A model generated the notes under the pieces. That model worked only from the letters and a program-made list of their open reading frames with translations, was not told where the DNA came from and did not search any database. Position numbers and translations under genes: made by a program. This document shows positions 16,996 through 24,735 of a stretch of DNA of 64,000 nt, one piece after another. The stretch is from Bacillota bacterium (lineage in GTDB: Bacteria; Bacillota; Limnochordia; Darwinibacteriales; JAAYFS01): the NCBI GenBank assembly GCA_012728115.1, contig JAAYFS010000023.1:1-64000 (forward strand), in the 5' to 3' direction. Each line of letters starts with the position of its first letter. Position 1 is the first letter of the stretch.

Positions 16996-17694
16996 ATGAA
17001 AAGAAAATCTCTATTGCTCGTTGTGATCATGGTCTTATCCCTTTCTTTGCCAGTTTTTGCTAGCAAATGGGCAGATGGAACATATGAAGCATGGTCTGAT
17101 GCAGGTGCTCGCTCATACCAATATGCAAAAGTTGTAATTCAAGATGGAAAAATCGCTGGCGTTATTCTTAAAGAATTCACTGGCGTCGATGTTGAGAAAA
17201 ATTGGTCAGAATATAATTGGGACGCAGTGAAACAAGCTATTTACGGTTTTAATGATAAGTTCGTAGCAGCTCAAAGCGCAGAAGTTGATATCGTTACCGA
17301 CGCTACTGGTAGCTCCAATGGTTGGATAAAAGCTGTAGAACGTGCCTTGTTGAAAGCTGAAATCGCTGCTGATCCTTCCAAGAAAACCAGCACGTACTTT
17401 GACGGTACTTTCTTAGGCCGTTCAAACCACGCTTCAAGAGGTTACTATGAAGTTGTTTGGGTAACAATCAAAAACGACAAAATTACTGCTATTAAATTCG
17501 ATCGTATCCAGCCTGACCATACCAGCTTAGACCTAAACGACTATGCTTGGCCACTTGGTGCTGCTCGTGACGCTTACGCCGATGCAGTAATCGAAAAAGG
17601 TACTGCTCCAGTCGATATTATGAGTGGTGCAACTGGTGCCTTTACAATGTGGAATATTGCTGTTATGGACGCTTTAGATAAAGCAAGAATCTAA
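16996..17694 (+). CDS. Secreted protein with two FMN-binding domains
   Basis: A protein of 232 residues with an N-terminal signal peptide (cleavage after VFA, about residue 22) and two FMN_bind domains. The second carries DIMSGATG, matching the Dxx(S/T)GAT flavinylation motif in which ApbE links FMN to the Thr. The first has DIVTDATG, a variant with Asp in place of Gly, so its flavin attachment is less certain. Related proteins take part in extracytosolic electron transfer. An apbE gene occurs in the window at 45333-46355. AGGAGGT precedes the ATG; the gene is monocistronic with its own promoter and terminator. Confidence 0.9.
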   Translation: MKRKSLLLVVIMVLSLSLPVFASKWADGTYEAWSDAGARSYQYAKVVIQDGKIAGVILKEFTGVDVEKNWSEYNWDAVKQAIYGFNDKFVAAQSAEVDIVTDATGSSNGWIKAVERALLKAEIAADPSKKTSTYFDGTFLGRSNHASRGYYEVVWVTIKNDKITAIKFDRIQPDHTSLDLNDYAWPLGAARDAYADAVIEKGTAPVDIMSGATGAFTMWNIAVMDALDKARI

Positions 17695-17746
17695 TCAAGA
17701 ATACTTTTTATAATTGAGTTTGGTGTAACTCCAACCAAAACCCAAG

Positions 17747-17777
17747 AAAACACCTGGTTCTTCCAGGTGTTTTCCTT
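17747..17777. terminator. Bidirectional intrinsic terminator
   Basis: AAAACACCTGG (17747-17757) pairs with CCAGGTGTTTT (17763-17773) around TTCTT. It lies between convergent genes. Confidence 0.9.
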
Positions 17778-18455
17778 TTAGAGAAATATTGATGACAAAA
17801 CTACAGCAAAAACTAAAGAGGGTAACATATTCCCAATCGATATTTTGGTCAATCCAAGCATATTGATCCCGATCCCGAAAATTAAGATTCCTCCAGTTGC
17901 TGTCATTTCACCTACGACAGCATCATTCAAAATTGGAGCTAGCGTTGTTGCCAAAAGTGCAATCCCTCCTTGGTATAAGAACACTGGGATTGCTGAAAAT
18001 GCCACTCCTATTCCAAAAGATGAGGCAAAAAAAATTGCACTAATTCCATCAAGCATTGATTTGGCATAAAGCACATCATGGTTATGCATTAGTCCGCTAT
18101 CTAATGCACCGACCACCGCCATTGCTCCAACACAATACACCAAAGTAGCGGTCAAAAATCCTTCCGTTATCCCGCCTTTTTGGCTTTTGAAATGTTTTTC
18201 AAAAATTCTTCCGACGGATACAATTCTATCCTCAACCTTCAATTTTTCTCCGACAATACTACCTAGAACCAACGAAGCGATCGGTATTAAAATGTTCTCA
18301 CTTAAAAAACCCATCTTTAAACCAATCACTATCACCGTTAAACCTAGTGCATGCATCACTGTTGTTTTTAGGTTTTCCTTTAAACTGATGATTAATCCTA
18401 AAGTAGTACCTAAAATAATGGCAATTGCATTAACTAACGATCCCCACAATACCAT
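17778..18455 (-). CDS. DUF554 (YdfK/YqgA-type) membrane protein
   Basis: A protein of 225 residues with about seven hydrophobic helices. WGSLVNAIAIILGTTLGL at the start, then LGLTVIVIGLKMG, GSIVGEKL and YCVGAMAVVGALDSGL, are hallmarks of the DUF554 family, whose function is not established. TGGAGGA precedes the ATG. It is a single gene, convergent with the FMN-binding protein. Confidence 0.9.
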   Translation of the reverse strand: MVLWGSLVNAIAIILGTTLGLIISLKENLKTTVMHALGLTVIVIGLKMGFLSENILIPIASLVLGSIVGEKLKVEDRIVSVGRIFEKHFKSQKGGITEGFLTATLVYCVGAMAVVGALDSGLMHNHDVLYAKSMLDGISAIFFASSFGIGVAFSAIPVFLYQGGIALLATTLAPILNDAVVGEMTATGGILIFGIGINMLGLTKISIGNMLPSLVFAVVLSSIFL

Positions 18456-18568
18456 GAAGATTCCTCCAAACCTTGCCCTAAACTGACAAATTAGGCGTTA
18501 ACTTAAAGTATATGTTCGTTTAAAAAGACTACAATAATGATGTGAGAGATACGAAAGGAGTGATTTGG

Positions 18569-18754
18569 GTGGCTCAATTAACACAAAGTGAACTGAACAC
18601 TATTCGAGAATTGATCGGTCCCGCCATTACGAACAAACGTCGATTTGGGTTTTATGCAAACCAAACTAACGATGGTCAGGTAAGACAAGTGTGTCAACAT
18701 CTCTCTTCTAGTTGTGATAACAAAGTGAAAACGTTGCTCGGATTCATGGGTTAA
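18569..18754 (+). CDS. Small CotF-like spore coat protein
   Basis: A protein of 61 residues starting at GTG 18569, with AAGGAGTGA about 8 nt upstream. The residues before it belong to an unsupported upstream extension from 18542. LTQSELNTIRELIG, then FYANQTNDGQVRQVCQHL, follow the helical pattern of small CotF-family coat proteins encoded in pairs by many endospore formers. It precedes a full CotF-family gene by 16 nt in the same operon. A weak sigma-E-like arrangement (GTATATG, 14 nt, CTACAAT at 18508-18535) lies upstream. Its short length lowers certainty. Confidence 0.65.
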   Translation: MAQLTQSELNTIRELIGPAITNKRRFGFYANQTNDGQVRQVCQHLSSSCDNKVKTLLGFMG

Positions 18755-18770
18755 TAATAGGAGGAAGAGC

Positions 18771-19067
18771 ATGATTAGCGAACGCGATATGGTAATGGAT
18801 GCTTTAGAGACATTGAAACACGAAATAGTTGACCTTACCAAGGCAGCTGAAGAAACTAGTGATCCTCAGCTTCGTCAGGCACTGATTCAATTCCGAAATC
18901 AAGCCGAACAAACACAACTTGAAGTATCACAAATAGCATCTCAAAAAGGCTGGTACGTGTCACCACCGAAAGCTAGTAGCAACGAAATTCAAAGCGTAAA
19001 ACAAGCTTATGAAAACATTTTAAGCGCTACAGCTGGTGCAGGAAGCCACTTCCAACTAAGAGTTTAG
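18771..19067 (+). CDS. CotF-family spore coat protein
   Basis: A protein of 98 residues, all helical, without a signal peptide. The sequence runs MISERDMVMDALETLK, then DPQLRQALIQFRNQAEQTQ and ASQKGWYVSPP. This start, the RNQ-E-Q block and the KGWY end are typical of Coat_F (PF07875) proteins of the spore coat. AGGAGGA precedes the ATG. It is the second gene of a two-gene unit that ends at a strong terminator, and it is the best direct hint that the organism, or its ancestors, sporulate. Confidence 0.85.
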   Translation: MISERDMVMDALETLKHEIVDLTKAAEETSDPQLRQALIQFRNQAEQTQLEVSQIASQKGWYVSPPKASSNEIQSVKQAYENILSATAGAGSHFQLRV

Positions 19068-19079
19068 ATGCTTTCTCAC

Positions 19080-19120
19080 AAGGAGATTGCCTGTAGTTTA
19101 TCTGCAGGCAATCTCCTTTA
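19080..19120. terminator. Bidirectional intrinsic terminator
   Basis: AGGAGATTGCCTG (19081-19093) pairs with CAGGCAATCTCCT (19105-19117), followed by TTT, between the convergent cotF and fabI genes. Confidence 0.85.
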
Positions 19121-19132
19121 GTCTTATTCATT

Positions 19133-19903
19133 TTACATTCCCATAATGTTGTAACCAGCATCAACATAGATTATTTCCCCAGTGATGCCTGTCGATAGAT
19201 CGCTGGCCAAAAATGTGGCTGTTTTTCCTACTTCTGAAGGTTCAATATTTCGCTTAAATGGAGATCTACTGGCATGAACGTCTAACATCTCAACAAAACC
19301 AGAGATACCTCTAGCAGCTAGAGTATTGATCGGACCCGCTGAGATCACATTCACTCTAATATCTTGGGAGCCCAGATCGAACGCTAAATAACGCGCACTA
19401 GCTTCAAGTGCCGCTTTCGCCACACCCATCACATTGTAGTTGGGCACGACTTTTTCAGAGCCGTAGTATGAAAGAGCGATAATACTTCCTTTTGGTCTGA
19501 TCAGCGGTTTAAATGCATTAGATAAAGTGATTAGGGAATAAGTACTAATGTCTAGAGCAACATTAAACTCTTCCCTCCTAGTTTCACTAAAAGGTTTTTG
19601 GAGCGCTTCTCTAGGTGCAAAAGCTAGACAATGAACCAAGATGTCAATTTCCCCTGCTACTTCTTGAACCTTCTGAGCAGCTTGGGCAACCTCTTCATCT
19701 GACGAAACATCACATTGCACTAAAGCAAGAGGTTTATTAGGTAAATCATCCACTAATTCTTCTACTTTAGCTAAAGACCGTTCATTTTGATAGCCTAAGA
19801 TTAAATCGGCTCCATTAGCGCTAAACGATTGGGCAATCGCCCAGGCAATACTTCTTTTGTTTGCGATATTGAAAATAACAGCTTTTTTACCTTTTAGTAG
19901 CAT
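19133..19903 (-). CDS. fabI: Enoyl-[acyl-carrier-protein] reductase (NADH)
   Basis: A protein of 256 residues, the short-chain dehydrogenase-type reductase that completes each cycle of fatty acid elongation. Visible features are the FabI nucleotide site (NIANKRSIAWAIA), CDVSSDEE, the LVHCLAFAP strand, and the catalytic Tyr146, Tyr156 and Lys163, which fall at the same positions as in E. coli FabI. AAAGGAGATG lies before the ATG. No other fatty-acid genes adjoin it. Triclosan sensitivity would be expected of the family. Confidence 0.96.
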   Translation of the reverse strand: MLLKGKKAVIFNIANKRSIAWAIAQSFSANGADLILGYQNERSLAKVEELVDDLPNKPLALVQCDVSSDEEVAQAAQKVQEVAGEIDILVHCLAFAPREALQKPFSETRREEFNVALDISTYSLITLSNAFKPLIRPKGSIIALSYYGSEKVVPNYNVMGVAKAALEASARYLAFDLGSQDIRVNVISAGPINTLAARGISGFVEMLDVHASRSPFKRNIEPSEVGKTATFLASDLSTGITGEIIYVDAGYNIMGM

Positions 19904-19979
19904 TCTACCATCTCCTTTTTAAAGGTTTTTGATAATTAATCTGGAATTATATCAACATCATAAGTGAAAGGAGAATTCT

Positions 19980-20198
19980 GTGGATCCTTTAGTTGCAAGA
20001 ATCAATGAACTCTACAAAAAATCTAAAGAATCTGGTCTCACGGAAGAAGAAAAGCAAGAACAAGCCCAGTTACGTCAAAGATATATCAATAATATTAAAC
20101 GAAATCTAATTAACACGTTGGATAATACTGTAATTGTTGATCCAGATGGAAATCGACGCAATTTGAAGCGTAGTAGCAAGAAAAGCACACTTCATTAG
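19980..20198 (+). CDS. DUF896 (YnzC-like) protein
   Basis: A protein of 72 residues with the DUF896 signature: an N-terminal helical hairpin containing INELYKKSKESGLTEEE and RQRYINNIKRN, then a basic tail. The Bacillus homologue YnzC is an SOS-associated small protein of unclear role. The start is GTG at 19980, with AAAGGAGA upstream. The stop codon lies inside the terminator hairpin. Confidence 0.9.
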   Translation: MDPLVARINELYKKSKESGLTEEEKQEQAQLRQRYINNIKRNLINTLDNTVIVDPDGNRRNLKRSSKKSTLH

Positions 20199-20209
20199 TG
20201 TGCTTTTTC
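20184..20209. terminator. Intrinsic terminator at the DUF896/marR junction
   Basis: AGCACACT (20184-20191) pairs with AGTGTGCT (20197-20204) and is followed by TTTT. It is usable from both sides. Confidence 0.85.
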
Positions 20210-20218
20210 GTTTTTCTT

Positions 20219-20647
20219 TTATTCTTCCTCAAGTAACTCACGAAACTCTGTGAGAATCTTAATAAGCACCTCAGTTTTTTCCTTATCCCATTCATTTAAG
20301 CGGGCGGAAAGGAATTCCATCCGATCCTGCATCACTTTCTTGATTATATCCCTTCCTTCATCCAGGATCTCAAGCCTTATCACTCTTCGATCATTCTCGT
20401 CTCGAACCCTTCGAACATAATTGAGACGCTCCATGCGATCAACAAGATCAGTTACTGTACTAGAAGCTAGAAACAATCTACAACAAAGTTCACCCATGGT
20501 AAGTCGTTCATGAAGTAGATGAATTAATGCATAATACTGAGGTAATGTTAATTCATAGCGAGCTAAAAGCTCTCTAGTATGATGCCGAATAAGAATAGAG
20601 ATCCTCCTGATCTGATACTCAACGGCTTCCACATTCGGATGTAACAT
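20219..20647 (-). CDS. MarR-family transcriptional regulator
   Basis: About 142 residues with a winged helix-turn-helix: LTLPQYYALIHLLHE, then LASSTVTDLVDRMERLNYVRRVRDENDRRV (recognition helix and wing). MarR proteins are dimeric repressors responding to small molecules or oxidants. The ATG at 20647 with GTGAGGA upstream is preferred over an in-frame GTG at 20659, which sits too close to a purine stretch. The target is unknown; the next gene on the strand is rex, and no efflux gene adjoins it. Confidence 0.9.
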   Translation of the reverse strand: MLHPNVEAVEYQIRRISILIRHHTRELLARYELTLPQYYALIHLLHERLTMGELCCRLFLASSTVTDLVDRMERLNYVRRVRDENDRRVIRLEILDEGRDIIKKVMQDRMEFLSARLNEWDKEKTEVLIKILTEFRELLEEE

Positions 20648-20714
20648 AGGGTTCCTCACCCATCCTTTATTACATTAGAATTACTACGATTCTACCATAA
20701 AAAGACAGCAAAGT

Positions 20715-21401
20715 CTATTCCTTTTGACTATCTTCATCAAAACCGCCTGATATAAGCGCGTTTTCATTGAGACGAAAAGACAATTGAAGCAAATTGTCGG
20801 TTAAATGTGTATGTTCAACAACTACGTGTTCAGGAACATTTAAATGAATTGGCGAAAAGTTCCAAATTCCTTTTACCCCATTATCCACTAAAAAATCACA
20901 TAGTTCCTGCCTATATTCATACGGCGTAGCAATGATTCCAATATCGATCTCATTTTCCTTAAGATAGCTTTCCAGCTTACTAACAGGTTGAATAACACAT
21001 CCAGCTAAATAATTCCCTTCCAGCAACGGGTTTGAATCGAATATCGCTACAATCTTAAATCCTCTACGAGCAAAATTCTGGTAATTTGCCAAAGCTCGAC
21101 CAATATTTCCCGCCCCAATAAGTACCATTCTATACTCTCTGCTCAAACCGAGAATTGCACCGATTTGTTTCTTTAATTCGTCCACCCGATATCCATAGCC
21201 TTGTTGACCAAAAGAACCAAAATAACTGAAATCCGACCTAATTTGGGCAGCTGTAATTTCCAATGCTTCACCAAGCTGTGCTGACGAAATTCGTTTTACA
21301 TCATTTCGATCTAATTCTTCTAAGTAACGGTAGTAGACTGGTAAACGCCCGATGACACCGTCAGGGATTCCTGTTAGTTTCCTCTTATCCCGTATTGACA
21401 A
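20715..21401 (-). CDS. rex: Redox-sensing transcriptional repressor Rex
   Basis: A protein of 228 residues. The N-terminal winged helix has RLPVYYRYLEEL and AAQIRSDFSYFG-FGQQGYGY, and the Rossmann domain has LIGAGNIGRAL and the FDSNP loop that binds NADH. Rex represses fermentation and electron-transfer genes when NADH/NAD+ is low and releases DNA on NADH binding. The start is TTG, with GGAGGGA upstream. A Rex-like palindrome precedes rnfC at 51326-51343. Upstream of rex itself (21475-21492) is a TTGTGAAAA half-site only. Confidence 0.96.
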   Translation of the reverse strand: MSIRDKRKLTGIPDGVIGRLPVYYRYLEELDRNDVKRISSAQLGEALEITAAQIRSDFSYFGSFGQQGYGYRVDELKKQIGAILGLSREYRMVLIGAGNIGRALANYQNFARRGFKIVAIFDSNPLLEGNYLAGCVIQPVSKLESYLKENEIDIGIIATPYEYRQELCDFLVDNGVKGIWNFSPIHLNVPEHVVVEHTHLTDNLLQLSFRLNENALISGGFDEDSQKE

Positions 21402-21497
21402 GCGTTATCCCTCCTCGCGTCAAATCTAACATTATCCTAACATTTCGCTAAATCTTACCAGTCTCCTCCATTGAATGAAAAACTTTTCACAATTCAA

Positions 21498-22247
21498 TCA
21501 AAAAATGTTAAGTAATTCACCATTATGACGTAGTACATCTAGTAGATCCGATGTGTTGAAGGCACCAGGAAAATTAATCAATGCGACATATTCCCTACCT
21601 TCCTTAAGTGGTTCGCCTTGGGAACTATGCCAGTTATCAATAATTATTTCAGGATCAAGGCTTACTACTTCTGCAACCTTACCTGGTGTCAGTTCAGCTG
21701 GTCCAAAAGTGGTCACAATATCATATCCTAGCCATTCAACAAAGTCCTTTTGGTGGAATTGCACCACAACCCGTTTTTCGTGAACATTTAACTTTGTTGC
21801 GTTGTCACTCAGCGTTTGAGCTAATTTCTCAAGTTCTTCTACCCATAGAGACGCTTTTTCAGTAGTGCCAAATCTCTGCGCAACTGAAAGCACAGTATCT
21901 CTGAGTAACGGTGGAGTATTGTTCGTAAAAACTATTATCAATTTCTCTTCTGGGATATTCGCTACTTCGATTAAACGCTGAATAAACGGTTCATAGCCCG
22001 CCCACACGATGTAGTCTGCTTCCAACGCTAATTGAATATCGCTTGGTTTAAAATCATATTCTGACGGATGGCGCATATCGATGGTCGCAAGCACTGTAAC
22101 ATCATCAATTCCAGCCGCTTTAACGATAGCCCCTACCCAACTGGTTGAGGCAACTATTTTTGGCTGACTTGCAACAGCATTTTGTGCTGTAAGAAATAAC
22201 CCACTTGCTAAGAAAAGAACAATTGCGATATTAAAAAATCTTTTCAT
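21498..22247 (-). CDS. Metal ABC transporter substrate-binding protein (TroA/ZnuA family)
   Basis: A protein of 249 residues with a signal peptide (cleaved after AVA, about residue 26) and no lipobox Cys. The cluster A-I fold is shown by KIVASTSWVGAIVKAAG, the ligand-type His in DMRHPSEYDFKPSD, WAGYEPF and LINFPGAF. It lacks the His-rich loop of many zinc proteins. It is encoded last in an operon headed by nikR, so nickel is a serious alternative to zinc. ATGA overlap with the permease gene. Confidence 0.85.
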   Translation of the reverse strand: MKRFFNIAIVLFLASGLFLTAQNAVASQPKIVASTSWVGAIVKAAGIDDVTVLATIDMRHPSEYDFKPSDIQLALEADYIVWAGYEPFIQRLIEVANIPEEKLIIVFTNNTPPLLRDTVLSVAQRFGTTEKASLWVEELEKLAQTLSDNATKLNVHEKRVVVQFHQKDFVEWLGYDIVTTFGPAELTPGKVAEVVSLDPEIIIDNWHSSQGEPLKEGREYVALINFPGAFNTSDLLDVLRHNGELLNIF

Positions 22248-23074
22248 TTAACTTTCCTCCTTTGAAAAACTAATGAAACCATCAAAAAGAAACAACCCAC
22301 TACCGCAACACTTGCTCCAACTGGGAGATCATACCGTAACGCCACCAAAAATCCCGTTGAGGTCGATAAGATCCCAAAGATCGAAGTTAGTACCAAGGCG
22401 CTGTTTAGCCCTTTCGCTAAAGGTAGTGCTGCCATAGCTGGTAAAAGAATGAGTGAATCGACCAGTAAAGCACCTACTAAACGTAGGGAAATCGCCATCG
22501 ATGCTCCTAACAAAAGAAAGAGCAGCATTCTTATTCGCCCTACTGGAACTCCTAAGGTCGTGGCGAGTTCTTTATCTAAGAGTACTAGTTGAATCTCACG
22601 ATAGAAAAAGAAAAAAATTCCTACGATTAAAACCCCTAAAAGTGCTACCAAGATCAAATCAAACTTACTTAAGAACAAAATATTTCCCGCAAAAATCCCG
22701 AAAATATCCATCGCTCGTACCTGATAGCGCGAAAGTACAATAAAAGCCAGACCCATTGAACCAGTCATAAAAAAACCACTGATCGCATTAATGGAAAGAT
22801 TGATTCGTTCCCCTAAACTACCCATCAAAACCGAAACAGCCATTATCAAAATGAATGCCCCTGTGGTTGGATTCAAACCAAGACCCATTGTTACAGCAGC
22901 GCCTAACAAACCAACATGCATCAATGTGAACCGAATCACAGACAGATTAAATGTTATTATGATTACCCCTAGCAAAGAGATCATTCCACCAGCCAGGACT
23001 AATCCAAAAAATGCGTGCCTAATTATTGGTATCTCTAGTGGGCTTAGCCAATCTATTTGCAGCGGCATTAACAT
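22244..23074 (-). CDS. Metal ABC transporter permease (ZnuB/TroC family)
   Basis: A protein of 276 residues with eight or nine transmembrane helices. LVLAGGMISLLGVIIITFNLS near the start and the central cytoplasmic loop (LVLLDKELATTLGVPVGRI) that contacts the ATPase are typical of the ABC-3 permease family for Zn, Mn or related ions. It overlaps the ATPase gene by 7 nt and the binding-protein gene by 4 nt, so the products are translationally coupled. Confidence 0.9.
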   Translation of the reverse strand: MLMPLQIDWLSPLEIPIIRHAFFGLVLAGGMISLLGVIIITFNLSVIRFTLMHVGLLGAAVTMGLGLNPTTGAFILIMAVSVLMGSLGERINLSINAISGFFMTGSMGLAFIVLSRYQVRAMDIFGIFAGNILFLSKFDLILVALLGVLIVGIFFFFYREIQLVLLDKELATTLGVPVGRIRMLLFLLLGASMAISLRLVGALLVDSLILLPAMAALPLAKGLNSALVLTSIFGILSTSTGFLVALRYDLPVGASVAVVGCFFLMVSLVFQRRKVK

Positions 23075-23751
23075 AAGTTCAGCTTCCCTTCTTCAATTAC
23101 CCATCTAGAAGTAAAGTCCCAGTTCTTTTCCAGTTGGTGGGTAACTACTATTGTGGTAATCCCTAGCCTTTGATGTAGAATTTGAATTAGATTGATTAGT
23201 TCTGCTTGTGCTCTTGCGTCAAGATATGTTGTCGGTTCGTCCATCAACATTATCTGTGGATCACGCACCAAAGCACGTGCCAAGGCGGCTCGTTGCCTTT
23301 GTCCGCCTGATAATGTCCTCAGATCACGGTCTTTAAGGTGTTCCATTCCAACTAACCTAAGTACCTCTTCCACTCGCTCCCGATCGGTCTTGGATGGCAT
23401 TTTTATTCCACTAAAGTACCTTCCCCACCTCCCTAGTAAGACGGAATCAAAGACAGTGATCGGTAATTTACCTGGTGCTTGTACTTGCGCAAGATACGCG
23501 ATTTCTCGTTTTACCCATAACCGATCGCGATTTGTCTTTATAGGTTGTCCCAAAACAAATAATTCCCCAGCTAAAGGAAGCAAAAGCCCACACAGAACCT
23601 TCAATAAGGTACTTTTTCCTGCACCATTCGGACCAACAATTGCAGTTAGGGATCCCTCAGCGACACTGAAATTTACTTCATCGAGTACTTTAAAATCATA
23701 TCCAGCAGATAAACCTTTGCATTGAATTGCAAAATTTTTAGAACTCATCAT
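23068..23751 (-). CDS. Metal ABC transporter ATP-binding protein
   Basis: A protein of 227 residues with an intact ABC ATPase: Walker A GPNGAGKST, Q-loop YLAQVQ, signature LSGGQRQR, Walker B IMLMDEPTT and H-loop VVTHQ. It drives the permease encoded next. A four-nt ATGA overlap with nikR upstream shows that the regulator and transporter share one transcript. Confidence 0.93.
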   Translation of the reverse strand: MMSSKNFAIQCKGLSAGYDFKVLDEVNFSVAEGSLTAIVGPNGAGKSTLLKVLCGLLLPLAGELFVLGQPIKTNRDRLWVKREIAYLAQVQAPGKLPITVFDSVLLGRWGRYFSGIKMPSKTDRERVEEVLRLVGMEHLKDRDLRTLSGGQRQRAALARALVRDPQIMLMDEPTTYLDARAQAELINLIQILHQRLGITTIVVTHQLEKNWDFTSRWVIEEGKLNLC

Positions 23752-24176
23752 ATTTTCTCATCCATGCTTTCTTGATAAAGATCTTCGGTTGCACATAAAG
23801 TGAGTTGCCCCAAAACCCCCTTTGTACCCAAAAGTCGATCAGCCATGTCTCTAACATCTTTCGCCTTCCCTTTTACAACAATTACCTTTAGACAAATCTC
23901 CTTGTCTAAATGGACATGAAGATTTGCTAAAATAAAGTTTGAAGGATGGCTATCCGTATGAATCGGCTTGAGCTTTAACCGATAAGGGTAAATCATAGTA
24001 ATCGTACCTGCAACCTCAACGTCTGGATTACCACTTTTCTCATCAATTAAGGTCTTTTTTACCAAATCCCTTAGTGCCTCCGACCGATTCGAATATCCTT
24101 TTTTTTCAAGAAATTTGTCGAATTCTGCTAATAAAGCCTCCTCCATCGACACGCCAAACCTAGTTATTTCACTCAA
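23748..24176 (-). CDS. nikR: Nickel-responsive regulator NikR
   Basis: A protein of 142 residues. The ribbon-helix-helix DNA-binding domain has ITRFGVSMEEALLAEFD and YSNRSEALRDLV, and an ACT-like metal domain follows. The square-planar nickel ligands are visible: His77 (TDSH), His87 and His89 (LHVH) and Cys95 (EICLKVIV); His87, His89 and Cys95 have the same numbering as E. coli NikR. The start is TTG with GGGGTGAGG upstream. It heads an operon with a metal ABC transporter and probably autoregulates it. A GTGTTAC half-site at 24212-24218 recalls NikR operators of other bacteria, but its inverted partner is not evident. Confidence 0.94.
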   Translation of the reverse strand: MSEITRFGVSMEEALLAEFDKFLEKKGYSNRSEALRDLVKKTLIDEKSGNPDVEVAGTITMIYPYRLKLKPIHTDSHPSNFILANLHVHLDKEICLKVIVVKGKAKDVRDMADRLLGTKGVLGQLTLCATEDLYQESMDEKI

Positions 24177-24265
24177 CTACCTCACCCCGTGTGCCACTCC
24201 GATTAGCATTCGTGTTACTATATTCAATAATGAGAAAGAATCTCCTTCTAGGGTGAAGGTAGATT

Positions 24266-24294
24266 TTGATACACTGCGGAATATAAGGTATAAT
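24266..24294 (+). promoter_or_regulatory. Strong sigma-A promoter
   Basis: TTGATA (24266-24271), 17 nt, TATAAT (24289-24294), 32 nt before the start codon of the orphan gene at 24327. Confidence 0.8.
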
Positions 24295-24326
24295 TAAGAA
24301 GATATGAGTTAGAGAGAGGTTGAAAT

Positions 24327-24653
24327 ATGTTTGCTAGTTTAAATAAAGGCAAGTGGACACGCCCAACAGATAAGTCAGCAGTTTATACCGAAATCGAACC
24401 AGGAAAAAAATGGGGTATTCGAGTTACCCTAATTAGCGACCATGCTAAAGTCGAGGCTATTAAGGGCGAGAAGGACGTGTGGTACAAAGGGCCGAAAAAG
24501 TATTCAGAAACAGTAATGCCTCCAAATTTGTTAGAAAAACTCCGCGGCATTACATTTGAAGATAAAATCCTAATTGAAGTAGAAAAAAAACGGCAGGTTG
24601 CCGCGGAAGAAAACGCCAAAGGCGATGATGAAAGCGAAGAAATCCAAGAATAA
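24327..24653 (+). CDS. Hypothetical protein, conserved domain not recognised
   Basis: A soluble protein of 108 residues: a basic Trp-containing start (KGKWTRPT), a central beta-like part (IEPGKKWGIRVTLIS, DVWYKGPKKYSETV) and a very acidic C-terminal tail. No signal peptide or membrane helix. It has a near-consensus promoter and a GAGAGGT ribosome binding site, so it is a real gene. It lies divergent from nikR and upstream of a phosphoesterase gene, with an 82-nt gap. I do not recognise the family. Confidence 0.75.
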   Translation: MFASLNKGKWTRPTDKSAVYTEIEPGKKWGIRVTLISDHAKVEAIKGEKDVWYKGPKKYSETVMPPNLLEKLRGITFEDKILIEVEKKRQVAAEENAKGDDESEEIQE

Positions 24654-24735
24654 TCAATTCACATATATTTTACGGTTTCATAATTGCCCATTATAGGTTA
24701 TTTTCGTTATACTGAGTTTAGGTGGAGGGTTTAAT

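Noticed and set aside
24195..24220. NikR operator before nikR
   Set aside because: A GTGTTAC half-site exists, but the inverted partner at the expected distance is missing; the other match is a direct, not inverted, copy.
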